From: Tepidamorphus sp.
GTDB lineage: Bacteria; Pseudomonadota; Alphaproteobacteria; Rhizobiales; Tepidamorphaceae
Assembly: GCA_028280885.1 (NCBI GenBank)
Contig: JANQKY010000016.1
Span: 1-64,000, forward strand
Length of the DNA stretch: 64,000 nt
Direction: 5' to 3'
Positions 43,115-51,767 of the stretch are shown here, in pieces. Within the stretch, counting starts at the first letter, position 1. Each line of letters begins with the position of its first letter. The translations under genes and the position numbers were made by a program. The notes beneath the pieces were generated by a model. That model was not told where the DNA came from, did not search any database, and saw only the letters and a program-made list of their open reading frames with translations.

Positions 43115-44160
43115 TGCGCACACACCATTTCGTCGAAACCTACGAACGGCATCTCGCCCTTTCCGACAATCCGGTGACCTGGTCATGGACCGGCGCCCTG
43201 CTGGTCGGCCTCGTCGTGCTGCCGTTCCTGGTCGGCGGCTACGCCCTGTCGATCGCGATCGCGATCGGTATCGCCGTCGTCGGCGCGATCGGCCTCAACC
43301 TGCTGACGGGCGTCACCGGCCTGATTTCGCTTGGCCAGGCGGGGTTCCTGGCCGCCGGCTGCTATACGACCGCGCTGCTGATCGACGACTATGGCTGGTC
43401 GACGGAGCCGGCCCTGCTGGCGGCCGGCGTCATGTCGGCGCTTTTAAGCCTGCTGGTCGGCATCCCGTCGCTGCGTCTCAAGGGCCTCTATCTGGCCATC
43501 ACGACGATGGCGTTCTCCTTCATCGTCACGCATTTCCTGCTCTACGCGGAATCGATCACGCACGGACCCTATGGCGTCCGCATCGAGGATCTCGACTTCC
43601 TCGGCCTCGATCTGGGCTCGGCCCGGCAGCTTTACTACCTGGTGCTGGCGATCGCGCTGATAACGACGCTCGCGGCGCTGAACATCCTGCGCACGCGGAT
43701 CGGCCGGGCCTTCATGGCCGTGCGCGACCATGATGTCGCCGCCCGGGTGATGGGCATCAGCCTGACCCGCTACAAGCTGTTCGCCTTCGTCACGTCGTCC
43801 TTCATCGTCGGCATTGCCGGCGGGCTGATGGCCTTCCAGTTCCGCTTCATCAATGTCGACATCTTCACCGTGCTCCTGTCCGTCGAGGCGCTGGCGATGA
43901 TCATCGTCGGCGGGCTCGGCTCGGTGGCCGGTGCGATCCTGGGCGCGGCGTTCATCGTGCTCCTGCCGGAAATCACCCGCAGCCTGCTCGATTTCCTGCC
44001 GGCGGCCGCCGCCGAGGCGCTCTCCATCCACATCTTCGAAATCCGCGGCCTGCTCACCGGGCTCGCGATCATCGTCATGCTGCGGATCGAACCGCACGGA
44101 CTGATCGGCCTGTGGCGCCAGACCAAGCGCTATTGGACCGGTTGGCCGCTCTCCGTCTAG
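43114..44160 (+). CDS. livM: Branched-chain-type ABC permease (LivM)
   Basis: A 348-residue second permease. It has the LivM block NLLTGVTGLISLGQAGFLA, the contact loop AVRDHDVAARVMGISLTRYK and a long C-terminal tail. It pairs with LivH as the membrane channel. The start overlaps the livH stop (TGATG). Confidence 0.9.
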   Translation: MRTHHFVETYERHLALSDNPVTWSWTGALLVGLVVLPFLVGGYALSIAIAIGIAVVGAIGLNLLTGVTGLISLGQAGFLAAGCYTTALLIDDYGWSTEPALLAAGVMSALLSLLVGIPSLRLKGLYLAITTMAFSFIVTHFLLYAESITHGPYGVRIEDLDFLGLDLGSARQLYYLVLAIALITTLAALNILRTRIGRAFMAVRDHDVAARVMGISLTRYKLFAFVTSSFIVGIAGGLMAFQFRFINVDIFTVLLSVEALAMIIVGGLGSVAGAILGAAFIVLLPEITRSLLDFLPAAAAEALSIHIFEIRGLLTGLAIIVMLRIEPHGLIGLWRQTKRYWTGWPLSV

Positions 44161-44193
44161 CCAGCGAAAAGACCAAAACAGGGAGGACTAAAA

Positions 44194-45366
44194 ATGCATA
44201 AGATCACACTGTTGACATCCGTTGCCGTACTCGTCGGCACGCTTGCCGCGCAGGCGGAACCCGGGGTCACGGATAGCGAGATCACCATCGGCAATATCCT
44301 GCCGATGACCAGTTCGGCGGCCCTTGTCGGCCGGGCGGCCCATTTCGGCTCCGTCGTCGCGGCGCATGAGGCGAACGCGGCCGGCGGCGTCAACGGGCGC
44401 GAGATCGTCATCCGCACCGAGGATGACGGCTACGTTCCCGCCCGCACCGTCCAGAACCTGCGCCGCTTCATCGACGAGGGCGTCTTCGGCCTGATCGGCA
44501 CCGGCGCGGGTGCCGGGACGGCCGCGATCCTGCCGATCCTGGAGGAGGAGGGCATCCCGGCGATCGTCTCCTTCTCGCCGCTGCAGGCCGCCGTCGATCC
44601 GATCAAGCCGACCGTGTTCATGATCGGCGCGTCCTACCAGGACCTGCTGTTTGCCCAGCTCAAGCATATCCATGACACACGGCTGCCGGACAACCCGGTG
44701 TTCGGGGTGATCCGCCAGGATGATGATTTCGGCAAGCAGGTCGAGGAAGCCTATGACCGGGCGATCGAGGCCTTCCCGAATGTCAAGGCGACCGATCCGA
44801 TCCGCTACAAACGCGGCCAGAAGGACTTCAACGCCGAGGTGCTTAAGACCCGCAGCAACGGCGTCAACGTGCTGATCGCCGGCGGCGTGACGACGGAGAT
44901 CCCGGCGATCCTCAAGGGCGCCGGCAAGTTCAAGATGCCGCTGGAGGTCGCCACCGTGCCGACCTCGACGCTTGCGCCGATCATGAAGCTCTCGGCACCG
45001 GCCGGCTATACCTATTTCAGCGGCGACTACATCTCGCCGCTCGGCTCGGACGGTGCGGCCGGCTTCGAGGCCGCCGCCAAGGCCGCGCTTAGCGAAGAAG
45101 AACTCCAGGCGATCAACCGCTACGCGGTCACCGGCTATGTGGCGACGCGGATGATGATCGAGGCGATCCGCCGCTGCGGCGACGAACCGACCCGCAAATG
45201 CGCGGTCGAAAAGCTTGAATCCGGCGAGCCCTTCGACACCAACGGCGTCACCCTGCCGCTGACCTTCGAAAAGGACCGGCATATCTCGGCGACCGCCGTG
45301 CGCGTGCTCGAGGTCGATCCGGCCGCCGGCACCGTGACCGCCGTCACGGAATTCGAAGAGTACTGA
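44194..45366 (+). CDS. Periplasmic substrate-binding protein of the Liv-type importer
   Basis: A 390-residue type I periplasmic binding protein with a signal peptide (MHKITLLTSVAVLVGTLAAQAE). The Leu/Ile/Val-binding fold shows in ITIGNILPMTSSAALVGRA, GGVNGREIVIRTEDDGY, GLIGTGAGAGTA, GVIRQDDDFGKQ and a C-terminal VTGYVATRMMIEAI. In this context the ligand is more likely the acid degraded by the cluster than a branched amino acid; relatives bind aromatic or terpenoid acids. A strong hairpin follows the stop. Confidence 0.87.
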   Translation: MHKITLLTSVAVLVGTLAAQAEPGVTDSEITIGNILPMTSSAALVGRAAHFGSVVAAHEANAAGGVNGREIVIRTEDDGYVPARTVQNLRRFIDEGVFGLIGTGAGAGTAAILPILEEEGIPAIVSFSPLQAAVDPIKPTVFMIGASYQDLLFAQLKHIHDTRLPDNPVFGVIRQDDDFGKQVEEAYDRAIEAFPNVKATDPIRYKRGQKDFNAEVLKTRSNGVNVLIAGGVTTEIPAILKGAGKFKMPLEVATVPTSTLAPIMKLSAPAGYTYFSGDYISPLGSDGAAGFEAAAKAALSEEELQAINRYAVTGYVATRMMIEAIRRCGDEPTRKCAVEKLESGEPFDTNGVTLPLTFEKDRHISATAVRVLEVDPAAGTVTAVTEFEEY

Positions 45367-45374
45367 TCAAGGTC

Positions 45375-45402
45375 GCCACGGGCGCCAAGCGGCGCCCGTG
45401 GC
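45375..45402 (+). terminator. Hairpin after the binding-protein gene
   Basis: GCCACGGGCGCC, loop AAGC, GGCGCCCGTGGC is a perfect 12-bp stem 8 bp after the stop codon. No T-run follows, so it may attenuate or protect the mRNA end rather than fully stop transcription before the carboxylase genes. Confidence 0.65.
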
Positions 45403-45429
45403 CTGCCTTATGACCAACAGGGAATGCCG

Positions 45430-46920
45430 ATGTCTCCTCCGTCCCCGCTCTTTACGAAAGTGCTGATCGCCAATCGCGGCGAGATCGCCTGCCGTGTCAT
45501 CGAGACGCTGACTGCCATGGGCATCGGCTCGGTCGCGATCTTCCACGAGAGCGAACGGGCGGCGCGCTTCGTCGGGCTCGCCGGCGAAGCGTTGCTAATC
45601 GACGGCGAGACGCCGGTCGCCGCCTATCTCGATGCCGGGCAGATTATCGGGCTGGCAAGACAGGCCGGCGCCGAGGCGATCCATCCGGGCTACGGGTTTT
45701 TGTCGGAGAACGCGGCGTTCGCCAGGGCGGTGACGGAGGCCGGGCTTGTCTTCATCGGGCCGGACCCGCAAGCGATCGACCTGATGGGTGATAAGATCCG
45801 GTCGCGGCAATTCGCCGCCGAGCACGGCGTGCCCGTCGCCCCGTCGGTGCTGCCGACCGGCGACATGGACCAGTTCCTGAAGGACGCCGAGGCGATCGGC
45901 TTCCCGCTGCTGATCAAGGCATCCGCCGGTGGCGGCGGGCGCGGCATGAGCATCGTCTACAGCAGGCAAGAGCTGATCGAGCGTTCGAAGATCGCCGCGA
46001 GCGAGGCTGAACGCTACTTCGGCGACGGTCGGATCTATGCCGAGCGCTATGTCGAGCGGCCGCGCCATATCGAGGTGCAGGTGCTTGGCGACGGCAACGG
46101 CCGGGTTGTGCACCTGTTCGAGCGGGAATGCTCGATCCAGAGGCGGTTTCAGAAGATCATCGAGGAGGCGCCGTCGGTCGGTCTTCCGCAGGCCCTGCGC
46201 ACCGAGATCTGCGAGGCCGCCGTGCGTTTGGCGGCTGCCGCGAACTACAAGAACGCGGGGACCGTCGAATTCGTCCTGGCGCCCGACGGGACCTTCTACT
46301 TCCTGGAAATGAACACCCGGCTGCAGGTCGAGCACCCGGTTTCCGAGATGATCACCGGGATCGATCTCGTGAAAGCCCAGGTCGAGATCGCTGCCGGCCG
46401 GCCGCTGCCGGTCGCGCAGGACGAGATCACCCAGACCGGCCATGCGATCGAATGCCGGATCTGCGCCGAGGTGCCGGAGGCCGGTTTCGCGCCGAGCACC
46501 GGCAAGGTGTTGAAACTGCGCGCTCCCGAAGGCGAGGGCATCCGCTTCGAAAACGGCCTGCGCGAGGGCAATGCGATCACGCTGAACTTCGATTCCATGC
46601 TCGCCAAGCTCGTCGCGCACGGCCCGGACCGGGCTGCCGCCATCGAGCGGACCCGCCAAGCGCTGCAAGACCTCGTCCTGCTCGGCGCGGAGACGAATAT
46701 CGACTATCTCGCCCGCGTCGTTGGCCTCGCGCCGTTCCGCGACGGCGACATGCATACCGGCTTTCTCGACGAGCATGCAGACGCGCTTGCGCCGGAGCCG
46801 CTCGATGCGGAGGTGCGCGATGCGGCGCTGCTGGCCGCCGCCCTGTCCTATCGCGAGATCGGCACCCTCATTAACGACGCGCCCGAGCCCTATGCCTCGA
46901 TCGGCGCCTGGAGGAACTAG
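45430..46920 (+). CDS. Biotin carboxylase subunit of an acyl-CoA carboxylase
   Basis: A 496-residue ATP-grasp enzyme that carboxylates biotin with bicarbonate and ATP. It shows FTKVLIANRGEIACRVI, the ATP lid KASAGGGGRGM, RHIEVQVLGD, RDCSIQRR-like ECSIQRRFQKI, and the catalytic block EMNTRLQVEHPV. It stops after the biotin-carboxylase C-terminal domain; the biotin carrier is a separate gene 3 bp downstream. Most methylcrotonyl- or geranyl-CoA carboxylase alpha subunits carry both in one chain of about 660 residues. ATG 45430 is preferred over 45424 because AGGGA lies 6 bp upstream. Confidence 0.87.
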   Translation: MSPPSPLFTKVLIANRGEIACRVIETLTAMGIGSVAIFHESERAARFVGLAGEALLIDGETPVAAYLDAGQIIGLARQAGAEAIHPGYGFLSENAAFARAVTEAGLVFIGPDPQAIDLMGDKIRSRQFAAEHGVPVAPSVLPTGDMDQFLKDAEAIGFPLLIKASAGGGGRGMSIVYSRQELIERSKIAASEAERYFGDGRIYAERYVERPRHIEVQVLGDGNGRVVHLFERECSIQRRFQKIIEEAPSVGLPQALRTEICEAAVRLAAAANYKNAGTVEFVLAPDGTFYFLEMNTRLQVEHPVSEMITGIDLVKAQVEIAAGRPLPVAQDEITQTGHAIECRICAEVPEAGFAPSTGKVLKLRAPEGEGIRFENGLREGNAITLNFDSMLAKLVAHGPDRAAAIERTRQALQDLVLLGAETNIDYLARVVGLAPFRDGDMHTGFLDEHADALAPEPLDAEVRDAALLAAALSYREIGTLINDAPEPYASIGAWRN

Positions 46921-46923
46921 CAG

Positions 46924-47421
46924 ATGGCCTTCAGACTGACACTTAACGGCGAGGCGCACGATCTTACGATCACCACGATCCGCCCGCGTATCGGCATCGC
47001 CGTCGACGGCTACGAGCGGGCTGTCGTCGATCACGGTATTGCAGCCGATACGCACGCAATCGAGGTCGACGGGAAGCGCCACGCCTTCATCCAGGCCCGC
47101 GACGGCAACCGCGTCTTCCTGCGCGCCAATGGCCGCACCCTCTGCGTCGACCTGATCGACCCGCGCGACGCCGCCGAGGAGGAGGGCCGCAGCGCCGACG
47201 ATATCCGCGCGCCGATGCCCGGCGTCGTCATCGAGGTGATGCGGGCGGACGGCGAAACGGTTCAACGCGGTGAGACCATCCTCACCATCGAAAGCATGAA
47301 ACTGCAGACGAACATCACCGCCCCGCGCGACGGCGTCATTGCCCGGGTGGGCAAGGCGGTCGGTCACTCCTTCGACAAGGACGAGGTGATCGTCTCGCTT
47401 GCAACACAGGACGGTGAGTAG
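46924..47421 (+). CDS. Separate biotin carboxyl carrier protein
   Basis: 165 residues. The C-terminal 70 form a biotinyl domain: APMPGVV (96-102) and ESMKLQ with the biotinyl lysine K126, the usual spacing. The N-terminal 85 residues are beta-rich (FRLTLNGEAHDLTI, IEVDGKRHAF, RTLCVDLIDP) and look like a reduced BT-type linker domain that would hold the two catalytic subunits together. It lies between the biotin carboxylase and carboxyltransferase genes, with 3 bp on either side. Confidence 0.87.
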   Translation: MAFRLTLNGEAHDLTITTIRPRIGIAVDGYERAVVDHGIAADTHAIEVDGKRHAFIQARDGNRVFLRANGRTLCVDLIDPRDAAEEEGRSADDIRAPMPGVVIEVMRADGETVQRGETILTIESMKLQTNITAPRDGVIARVGKAVGHSFDKDEVIVSLATQDGE

Positions 47422-47424
47422 GCC

Positions 47425-49032
47425 ATGCGCAGGATTCAGTCAGCGATCAACACATCCAGCGCGACCTATCGGCAGAACCGCGACGCCTACCTGCGGCTGC
47501 TGGAGACGTTTCGCGACAAGCAGGACAAGGCGCGCCACCAGCGCCCGGAGCGCGACGTGAACCGGCTGGCGCGGCAGGGCAAGATGATGCCGCGCGAGCG
47601 CGTCGAGAAGCTGCTCGATCCCGGCACGCCGTTCCTGGAACTCTCCTCGCTTGCCGCCAACATGGAGTATGGCGGCGACTCGCCCGGCGCCAGCATCATC
47701 ACCGGCATCGGCATCGTCTCCGGCCGCGAGGTGGTGATCCATGCCGACGATTCCTCGGTCAAGGGCGGTGCCTGGTACCCGTTGTCGGTCAAGAAGATCG
47801 TCCGCAGCCTCGATATCGCGCTCGAAAACAACCTGCCGGTCGTCCATCTGTGCGATTCCGCCGGCGGCTTCCTGCCGCTGCAATCGGAGGTCTTTCCCGA
47901 CCGCTACATGGCCGGGCGGATCTTCCGCAACCAGTGCCTGTTGTCGAAGGCCAACGTGAAGCAGCTTGCCCTGGTGTTCGGCCATTGCACGGCCGGCGGC
48001 GCTTATATTCCGGGCCTGTCGGACTACAACGTCATCGTGCGCGGCACGGGCGCGGTGTTCCTCGGCGGGCCGCCTCTGGTCAAGGCCGCGACGGGCGAGG
48101 AGGTCGGCGTCGAGGAACTGGGCGGCGCCGACATGCATACCAGCGTCAGCGGCACCTGCGACTATCCCGCCGCCAGCGAGGACGAGGCGATCGCGATCGG
48201 CCGCGAGATCGTCGCGCAGTGGGACAAGCCGCCGAAATGGGACTGCCAGCGCGAGGAGCCGGTCGACCCCTATTACGACCCGCGGGAGCTCTACGGGATC
48301 CTGCCCGACGACATCAAGAAGAGCTTCGACATGCGCGAGGTGATCGCCCGCATGGTCGACGGCAGCCGCTTCCACGAATACCAGCCGAACTACGGGACGA
48401 CGCTTATCTGCGGCTTTGCCAATATCTGGGGCTGGAAGGTCGGGATCCTCGCCAACAATGGCGTGCTGTTCAACGATTCCTCGCTGAAGGGCGCCCATTT
48501 CATGGAACTCTGCAACCAGAACCGGACGCCGCTCGTCTTCCTGCAGAACATCACCGGCTACATGATCGGCCGGGACTATGAACGCCGCGGCATCACCAAG
48601 GACGGCGCCAAGATGATCATGGCGCAGACCTGTTCGCGGGTGCCGAAATTCACGGTGATGTGCAACGGCTCGTTCGGCGCCGGCAATTACGGCATGTGCG
48701 GGCGTGCCTACGACCCGCGCTTCATCTTCACCTGGCCGAACCACCAGATCGGCGTTATGGGCGGCGACCAGGCGGTCAATACGCTCGCCGACGTCAAGAT
48801 CGCCCAGATGAAGCGCAACAACCAGGAAATCGACGAGGCGGAGATCGAGACCCTGCGCGAGACGACGCGGGCGGCTTATCTCGAACAGCTCTCGGCCTAT
48901 TATTCGACATCGCAGATCTGGGACGACGGCATCCAGGACCCGGTCGACACCCGCAACGCGCTCGGCATGGCGATCACCGCCTCGCTGAACAAGCCGCTCG
49001 GCGAGCAGGGCTACGGGATCTTCCGGTTCTGA
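47425..49032 (+). CDS. Acyl-CoA carboxylase carboxyltransferase subunit (MCC/GCC beta type)
   Basis: A 535-residue double-crotonase carboxyltransferase. It has HLCDSAGGFLPLQSEVFPD, GHCTAGGAYIPGLSD and FLGGPPLVKAATGEEV in the N-domain, and FLQNITGYMIGRDYE, CNGSFGAGNYGMCGRAYDPRF and GVMGGDQAVNTL in the C-domain. This is the methylcrotonyl-/geranyl-CoA carboxylase family rather than propionyl-CoA. From memory, the Phe in GGFLP and the GTGAVFLGG segment are nearer to AtuC than to LiuB, which carries Asn there. With atuA in the cluster a geranyl-type or related branched substrate is favoured, but not proven. Confidence 0.87.
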   Translation: MRRIQSAINTSSATYRQNRDAYLRLLETFRDKQDKARHQRPERDVNRLARQGKMMPRERVEKLLDPGTPFLELSSLAANMEYGGDSPGASIITGIGIVSGREVVIHADDSSVKGGAWYPLSVKKIVRSLDIALENNLPVVHLCDSAGGFLPLQSEVFPDRYMAGRIFRNQCLLSKANVKQLALVFGHCTAGGAYIPGLSDYNVIVRGTGAVFLGGPPLVKAATGEEVGVEELGGADMHTSVSGTCDYPAASEDEAIAIGREIVAQWDKPPKWDCQREEPVDPYYDPRELYGILPDDIKKSFDMREVIARMVDGSRFHEYQPNYGTTLICGFANIWGWKVGILANNGVLFNDSSLKGAHFMELCNQNRTPLVFLQNITGYMIGRDYERRGITKDGAKMIMAQTCSRVPKFTVMCNGSFGAGNYGMCGRAYDPRFIFTWPNHQIGVMGGDQAVNTLADVKIAQMKRNNQEIDEAEIETLRETTRAAYLEQLSAYYSTSQIWDDGIQDPVDTRNALGMAITASLNKPLGEQGYGIFRF

Positions 49033-49063
49033 GGCGGAGTTCCGGCCGCAAGGAGGCAGTTGC

Positions 49064-49834
49064 ATGAACTACGAGGATATTTCGGTTTCGGTCGCAGCAA
49101 AGGTCGCGACGGTCACCGTCTGTCGGCCGGACAAGCTGAACTGCTTGCGCGACCGGACGGCCGACGAACTGGTCGATGCCTTCAGGGCGCTCGAAGCGGA
49201 CGGCGAGGCGCGCGCCATCGTCCTGACCGGGGAAGGCCGGGCCTTCGGCGCCGGCTACGACCTGTCTACGCTGTCGAGCGCCGAGGACCTGCGTCTCGAG
49301 CGGGTTCTCGACGAGCACTTCAATCCGCTGATCCGCACGATGCGGGGTTTGCGTCTGCCGATCGTCGCCGCGGTGAACGGGCCCTGTGCCGGCGTCTCGG
49401 TCGGCATCGCTCTTGCTGCCGATATTCCGATCGCCGGGCGGTCGGCCTATTTCTACGAACCCTTCGTCGGCCTGGCGCTCGTGCCCGACGGCGGCAACAC
49501 GCTGTTCCTGCCTAGCCTTGCCGGCCGCGTCCGGGCGGGCGCGGCGGTGCTGCTCGGCGATCGCATTCCCGCAGCCGACGCGCTTGCCTGGGGGCTCGTC
49601 TGGCAGGTTGTCGACGACGGTGAGCTTATGGCCCGCGCCATCGAGATCGCCTCCCGGCTCGCCGGCAAGTCGCCGGAAGCGCTGGCGCAGTCGAAGCGGC
49701 TCGTCGGTGCGGCGAGCGAAGCCGGGCTTTCGGCGCAGCTTGATCTGGAACGCGATATCCAGGGCGTGCTGGGGCGTTCGCCGGAGGTCGTCGCCGCGGT
49801 GGAGCGGTTCCTGGCGCAGGCGAAGAGCGGGTAG
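49064..49834 (+). CDS. Enoyl-CoA hydratase/isomerase (AtuE/LiuC-like crotonase)
   Basis: A 256-residue crotonase, last gene of the operon. Its oxyanion-hole loops are RAFGAGYDL, with Gly replacing the common Cys, and GPCAGVSVGIALAADI; YEPFVGLALVPDGGNT follows. After carboxylation the pathway needs hydration of a glutaconyl-type CoA, which this enzyme would do. No hydroxymethylglutaryl-CoA lyase is present in the window, so the last step must be encoded elsewhere. Confidence 0.84.
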   Translation: MNYEDISVSVAAKVATVTVCRPDKLNCLRDRTADELVDAFRALEADGEARAIVLTGEGRAFGAGYDLSTLSSAEDLRLERVLDEHFNPLIRTMRGLRLPIVAAVNGPCAGVSVGIALAADIPIAGRSAYFYEPFVGLALVPDGGNTLFLPSLAGRVRAGAAVLLGDRIPAADALAWGLVWQVVDDGELMARAIEIASRLAGKSPEALAQSKRLVGAASEAGLSAQLDLERDIQGVLGRSPEVVAAVERFLAQAKSG

Positions 49835-49860
49835 GTGTTTCGACGGCGGTTTTGACGGCC

Positions 49861-50053
49861 CCTCACCCGGCCCTTCGGGCCGCCCTCTCCCGCAGTCTGA
49901 ACATATTGGGGGGAGAGGGTCCGTGCCACGTGGCCCGGTTCCCTCAAACTCGACCTCTTTCCCAAAAAGGAGAGAGGGGAGAACGAGGGGGCCGGGGGGC
50001 TATTACCCTCTCCCCCTTGGCGGGAGAGGGCGGCCCGAAGGGCCGGGTGAGGG
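49861..50053. repeat. 33-bp perfect inverted repeat around about 127 bp
   Basis: The arm at 49861-49893 begins CCTCACCCGGCCCTTCGGG, and its exact reverse complement is at 50020-50052. Each arm also folds on itself (GGCCCTTCGGGCC). The core between them is non-coding. GC-rich palindromes with this core are common between genes in Rhizobiales-type genomes. This explains most of the 350 gene-free bases after 49834. Confidence 0.7.
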
Positions 50054-50113
50054 CTCGTCAGCGGTTGCCGTCGATCACCGACCTCAAAGGTCTTTGACCA
50101 TGTTCCCTCAGGC

Positions 50114-50187
50114 GTCATCCCGCACGTGTTCCGGACATCCATGACCACGGTCGTTGGCTTGGGTGTTCATGGATTGCCGGGCTTGTC
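50114..50187 (+). repeat. Dispersed repeat, copy A (interrupted by the insertion sequence)
   Basis: It starts GTCATCCCGCACGTGTTCCG and runs to the palindrome arm ATTGCCGGG. It matches copy B at 62659-62758 over most of its length. Its missing right part (CCGGCAATGACAG) is found beyond the insertion sequence at about 51493-51507. Confidence 0.65.
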
Positions 50188-51492
50188 CCACTGCTGTCCG
50201 GTTTATTTTTGTGGACGTAGTGCATGACATTGATTCTACTCGGTTTCAGACGTTTCGCGGCGTTTGAGACACGAACAGGAGGTCAATGTCATGCGGCATC
50301 ACAATAGCGTTTTTCATCAGGTTCTGAAGCATGTTCCCTGGGGCGTGTTCGACCGTCTCGTCGACCAGCATCGGGCCGACTATCGGACCCGGTCCCTGAC
50401 CAGCAAGGGGCAGTTCCTGGCGCTCTTGTTCGGGCAGTTGGCCGGCGCCTCGAGCCTGCGCGAGATCGAGGCAGGCCTGATCAGCCAGCGCGCCCGGCTC
50501 TACCATGCCGGCGGATGCTGCGTGGCGCGCTCGACCCTGGCCGATGCCAATGCCCGCCGCCCGGCAGCCCTCTATGGCGACCTGTTCGCCCATATGGCCG
50601 CCGCCGCCGAGATGATCGTAGATTCCGCCGCACCCGCCGGCATATGGCGCATCCTCGATGCCACCCGCGTGCAGGTGTCGTCGCTGAGCGGGGGATGGGT
50701 GGCAGCCGTCAAGGGCGCGCGGGCGGTCAAGCTGCATGTCGTCTACGACCCGCGCGCCGAGGCGCCGTGCCGCCTCGACGTCACCGGCCAGACCGTCAAC
50801 GACATCACGCCTGCCAAGGCCATGCCGATCGAGCCGGGCATGACCTATGTGTTTGATCTGGCCTACTATGATTACGGCTGGTGGGCCAGGCTCGATGCCG
50901 CCGGCTGCCGCTTCGTCACGCGCCTGAAGACCAATACCAGGCTCACGGTGAGCGCCGAACGCACGGTGTGCGACCAGGGGGCGGGCCAAGGGGCAGACCA
51001 GGGATCAGTCATCGCCGACAGGATCGGCCTGTTGCCGCAGCGCATGAGCCGGTCGCGCCGCAACCCGTGTGCCGATCCTGTCCGCGAGATCACCGTGCGC
51101 CTGTCCACCGGCAAAACCATCCGCCTCGTCACCAACGATCTCGACGCGCCTGCCGAAGAGATCGCCGATCTCTACAAACAGCGCTGGCAGATCGAGCTGT
51201 TCTTCAAGTGGATCAAGCAGAACCTGAAGATCCGGCACGTCCTGGGAACCTCCGAGAACGCCGTGCGCATCCAGGTCTATGTCGCCCTGATCGCATACAT
51301 GCTCCTGCGCGCTGCCAAGGCAACGCAGAAAGCCATCGAGCAGCCCACCACCTTCCTGCGCCTCGTCCGCCTCAACCTCATGCACAGGCGACCAATCAAC
51401 GCTCTCAAAAGCCACCAGCCACCAACCGTGGCAGACAATAGGCAGATGACCCTATTCGATACATAAAGCGGAACCGGACAGTAGTGGAACAA
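50182..51492 (+). mobile_element. IS4-family insertion sequence
   Basis: The ends share an inverted repeat, CTTGTYCCACTRCTGTCCGGTT (20 of 22 positions identical; 50182-50203 and 51471-51492). It carries one transposase gene. Removing it rejoins the halves of a palindromic dispersed repeat, so it inserted in the loop of that palindrome. I find no clear direct target duplication. Confidence 0.75.
50291..51466 (+). CDS. IS4-family transposase
   Basis: A 391-residue DDE transposase. The catalytic residues are in DATRVQ (first Asp), FDLAYYDYGWW (second Asp) and YKQRWQIELFFKWIKQNLK, which contains the Y-x2-R-x3-E-x6-K signature of the IS4 family. The N-terminal region (FHQVLKHVPWGVFDRLV) matches IS4-type proteins with a DUF4372-like start. 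ATG 50291 follows AGGAGG; the frame opens at TTG 50264. No frameshift or stop is visible, so it may be active. Confidence 0.88.
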   Translation: MRHHNSVFHQVLKHVPWGVFDRLVDQHRADYRTRSLTSKGQFLALLFGQLAGASSLREIEAGLISQRARLYHAGGCCVARSTLADANARRPAALYGDLFAHMAAAAEMIVDSAAPAGIWRILDATRVQVSSLSGGWVAAVKGARAVKLHVVYDPRAEAPCRLDVTGQTVNDITPAKAMPIEPGMTYVFDLAYYDYGWWARLDAAGCRFVTRLKTNTRLTVSAERTVCDQGAGQGADQGSVIADRIGLLPQRMSRSRRNPCADPVREITVRLSTGKTIRLVTNDLDAPAEEIADLYKQRWQIELFFKWIKQNLKIRHVLGTSENAVRIQVYVALIAYMLLRAAKATQKAIEQPTTFLRLVRLNLMHRRPINALKSHQPPTVADNRQMTLFDT

Positions 51493-51705
51493 GTCCGGCA
51501 ATGACAGCCGGGGGGATGACCAGGCATCCGCCACCGAGTTGGGCCGAAAAATAGTTTTACTACGAAATTTCCTCTCTCAATAAGCCACCGACCCGGTTGA
51601 AAGGTGGATTCTCCGCATCTTTCACGCACCAACCTGGCTGTGGAATTCTGGTAAATAGCTGCATATAAATAAAAAATTACAACTTCCCGCAAAATCCGCA
51701 TTCCC

Positions 51706-51729
51706 TTGACAATCTCCTAGTAATACTAG
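51706..51729 (+). promoter_or_regulatory. Candidate promoter and operator of the sugar operon
   Basis: A consensus TTGACA (51706-51711) is followed by the palindrome CTAGTA-a-TACTAG (51717-51729), placed between -35 and -10 where a repressor would block. The RpiR protein at the end of the operon is the likely ligand. No good -10 is seen at 17 bp. The rest of 51493-51767 shows nothing else. Confidence 0.4.
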
Positions 51730-51767
51730 ATCGTGGGCGTGCAAAAACAAACACCGGGAGGAAAATC

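Noticed and set aside
50182..51492. Direct target-site duplication flanking the insertion sequence
   Set aside because: The flanks are inverted, not direct, because they are the two arms of the palindromic repeat.
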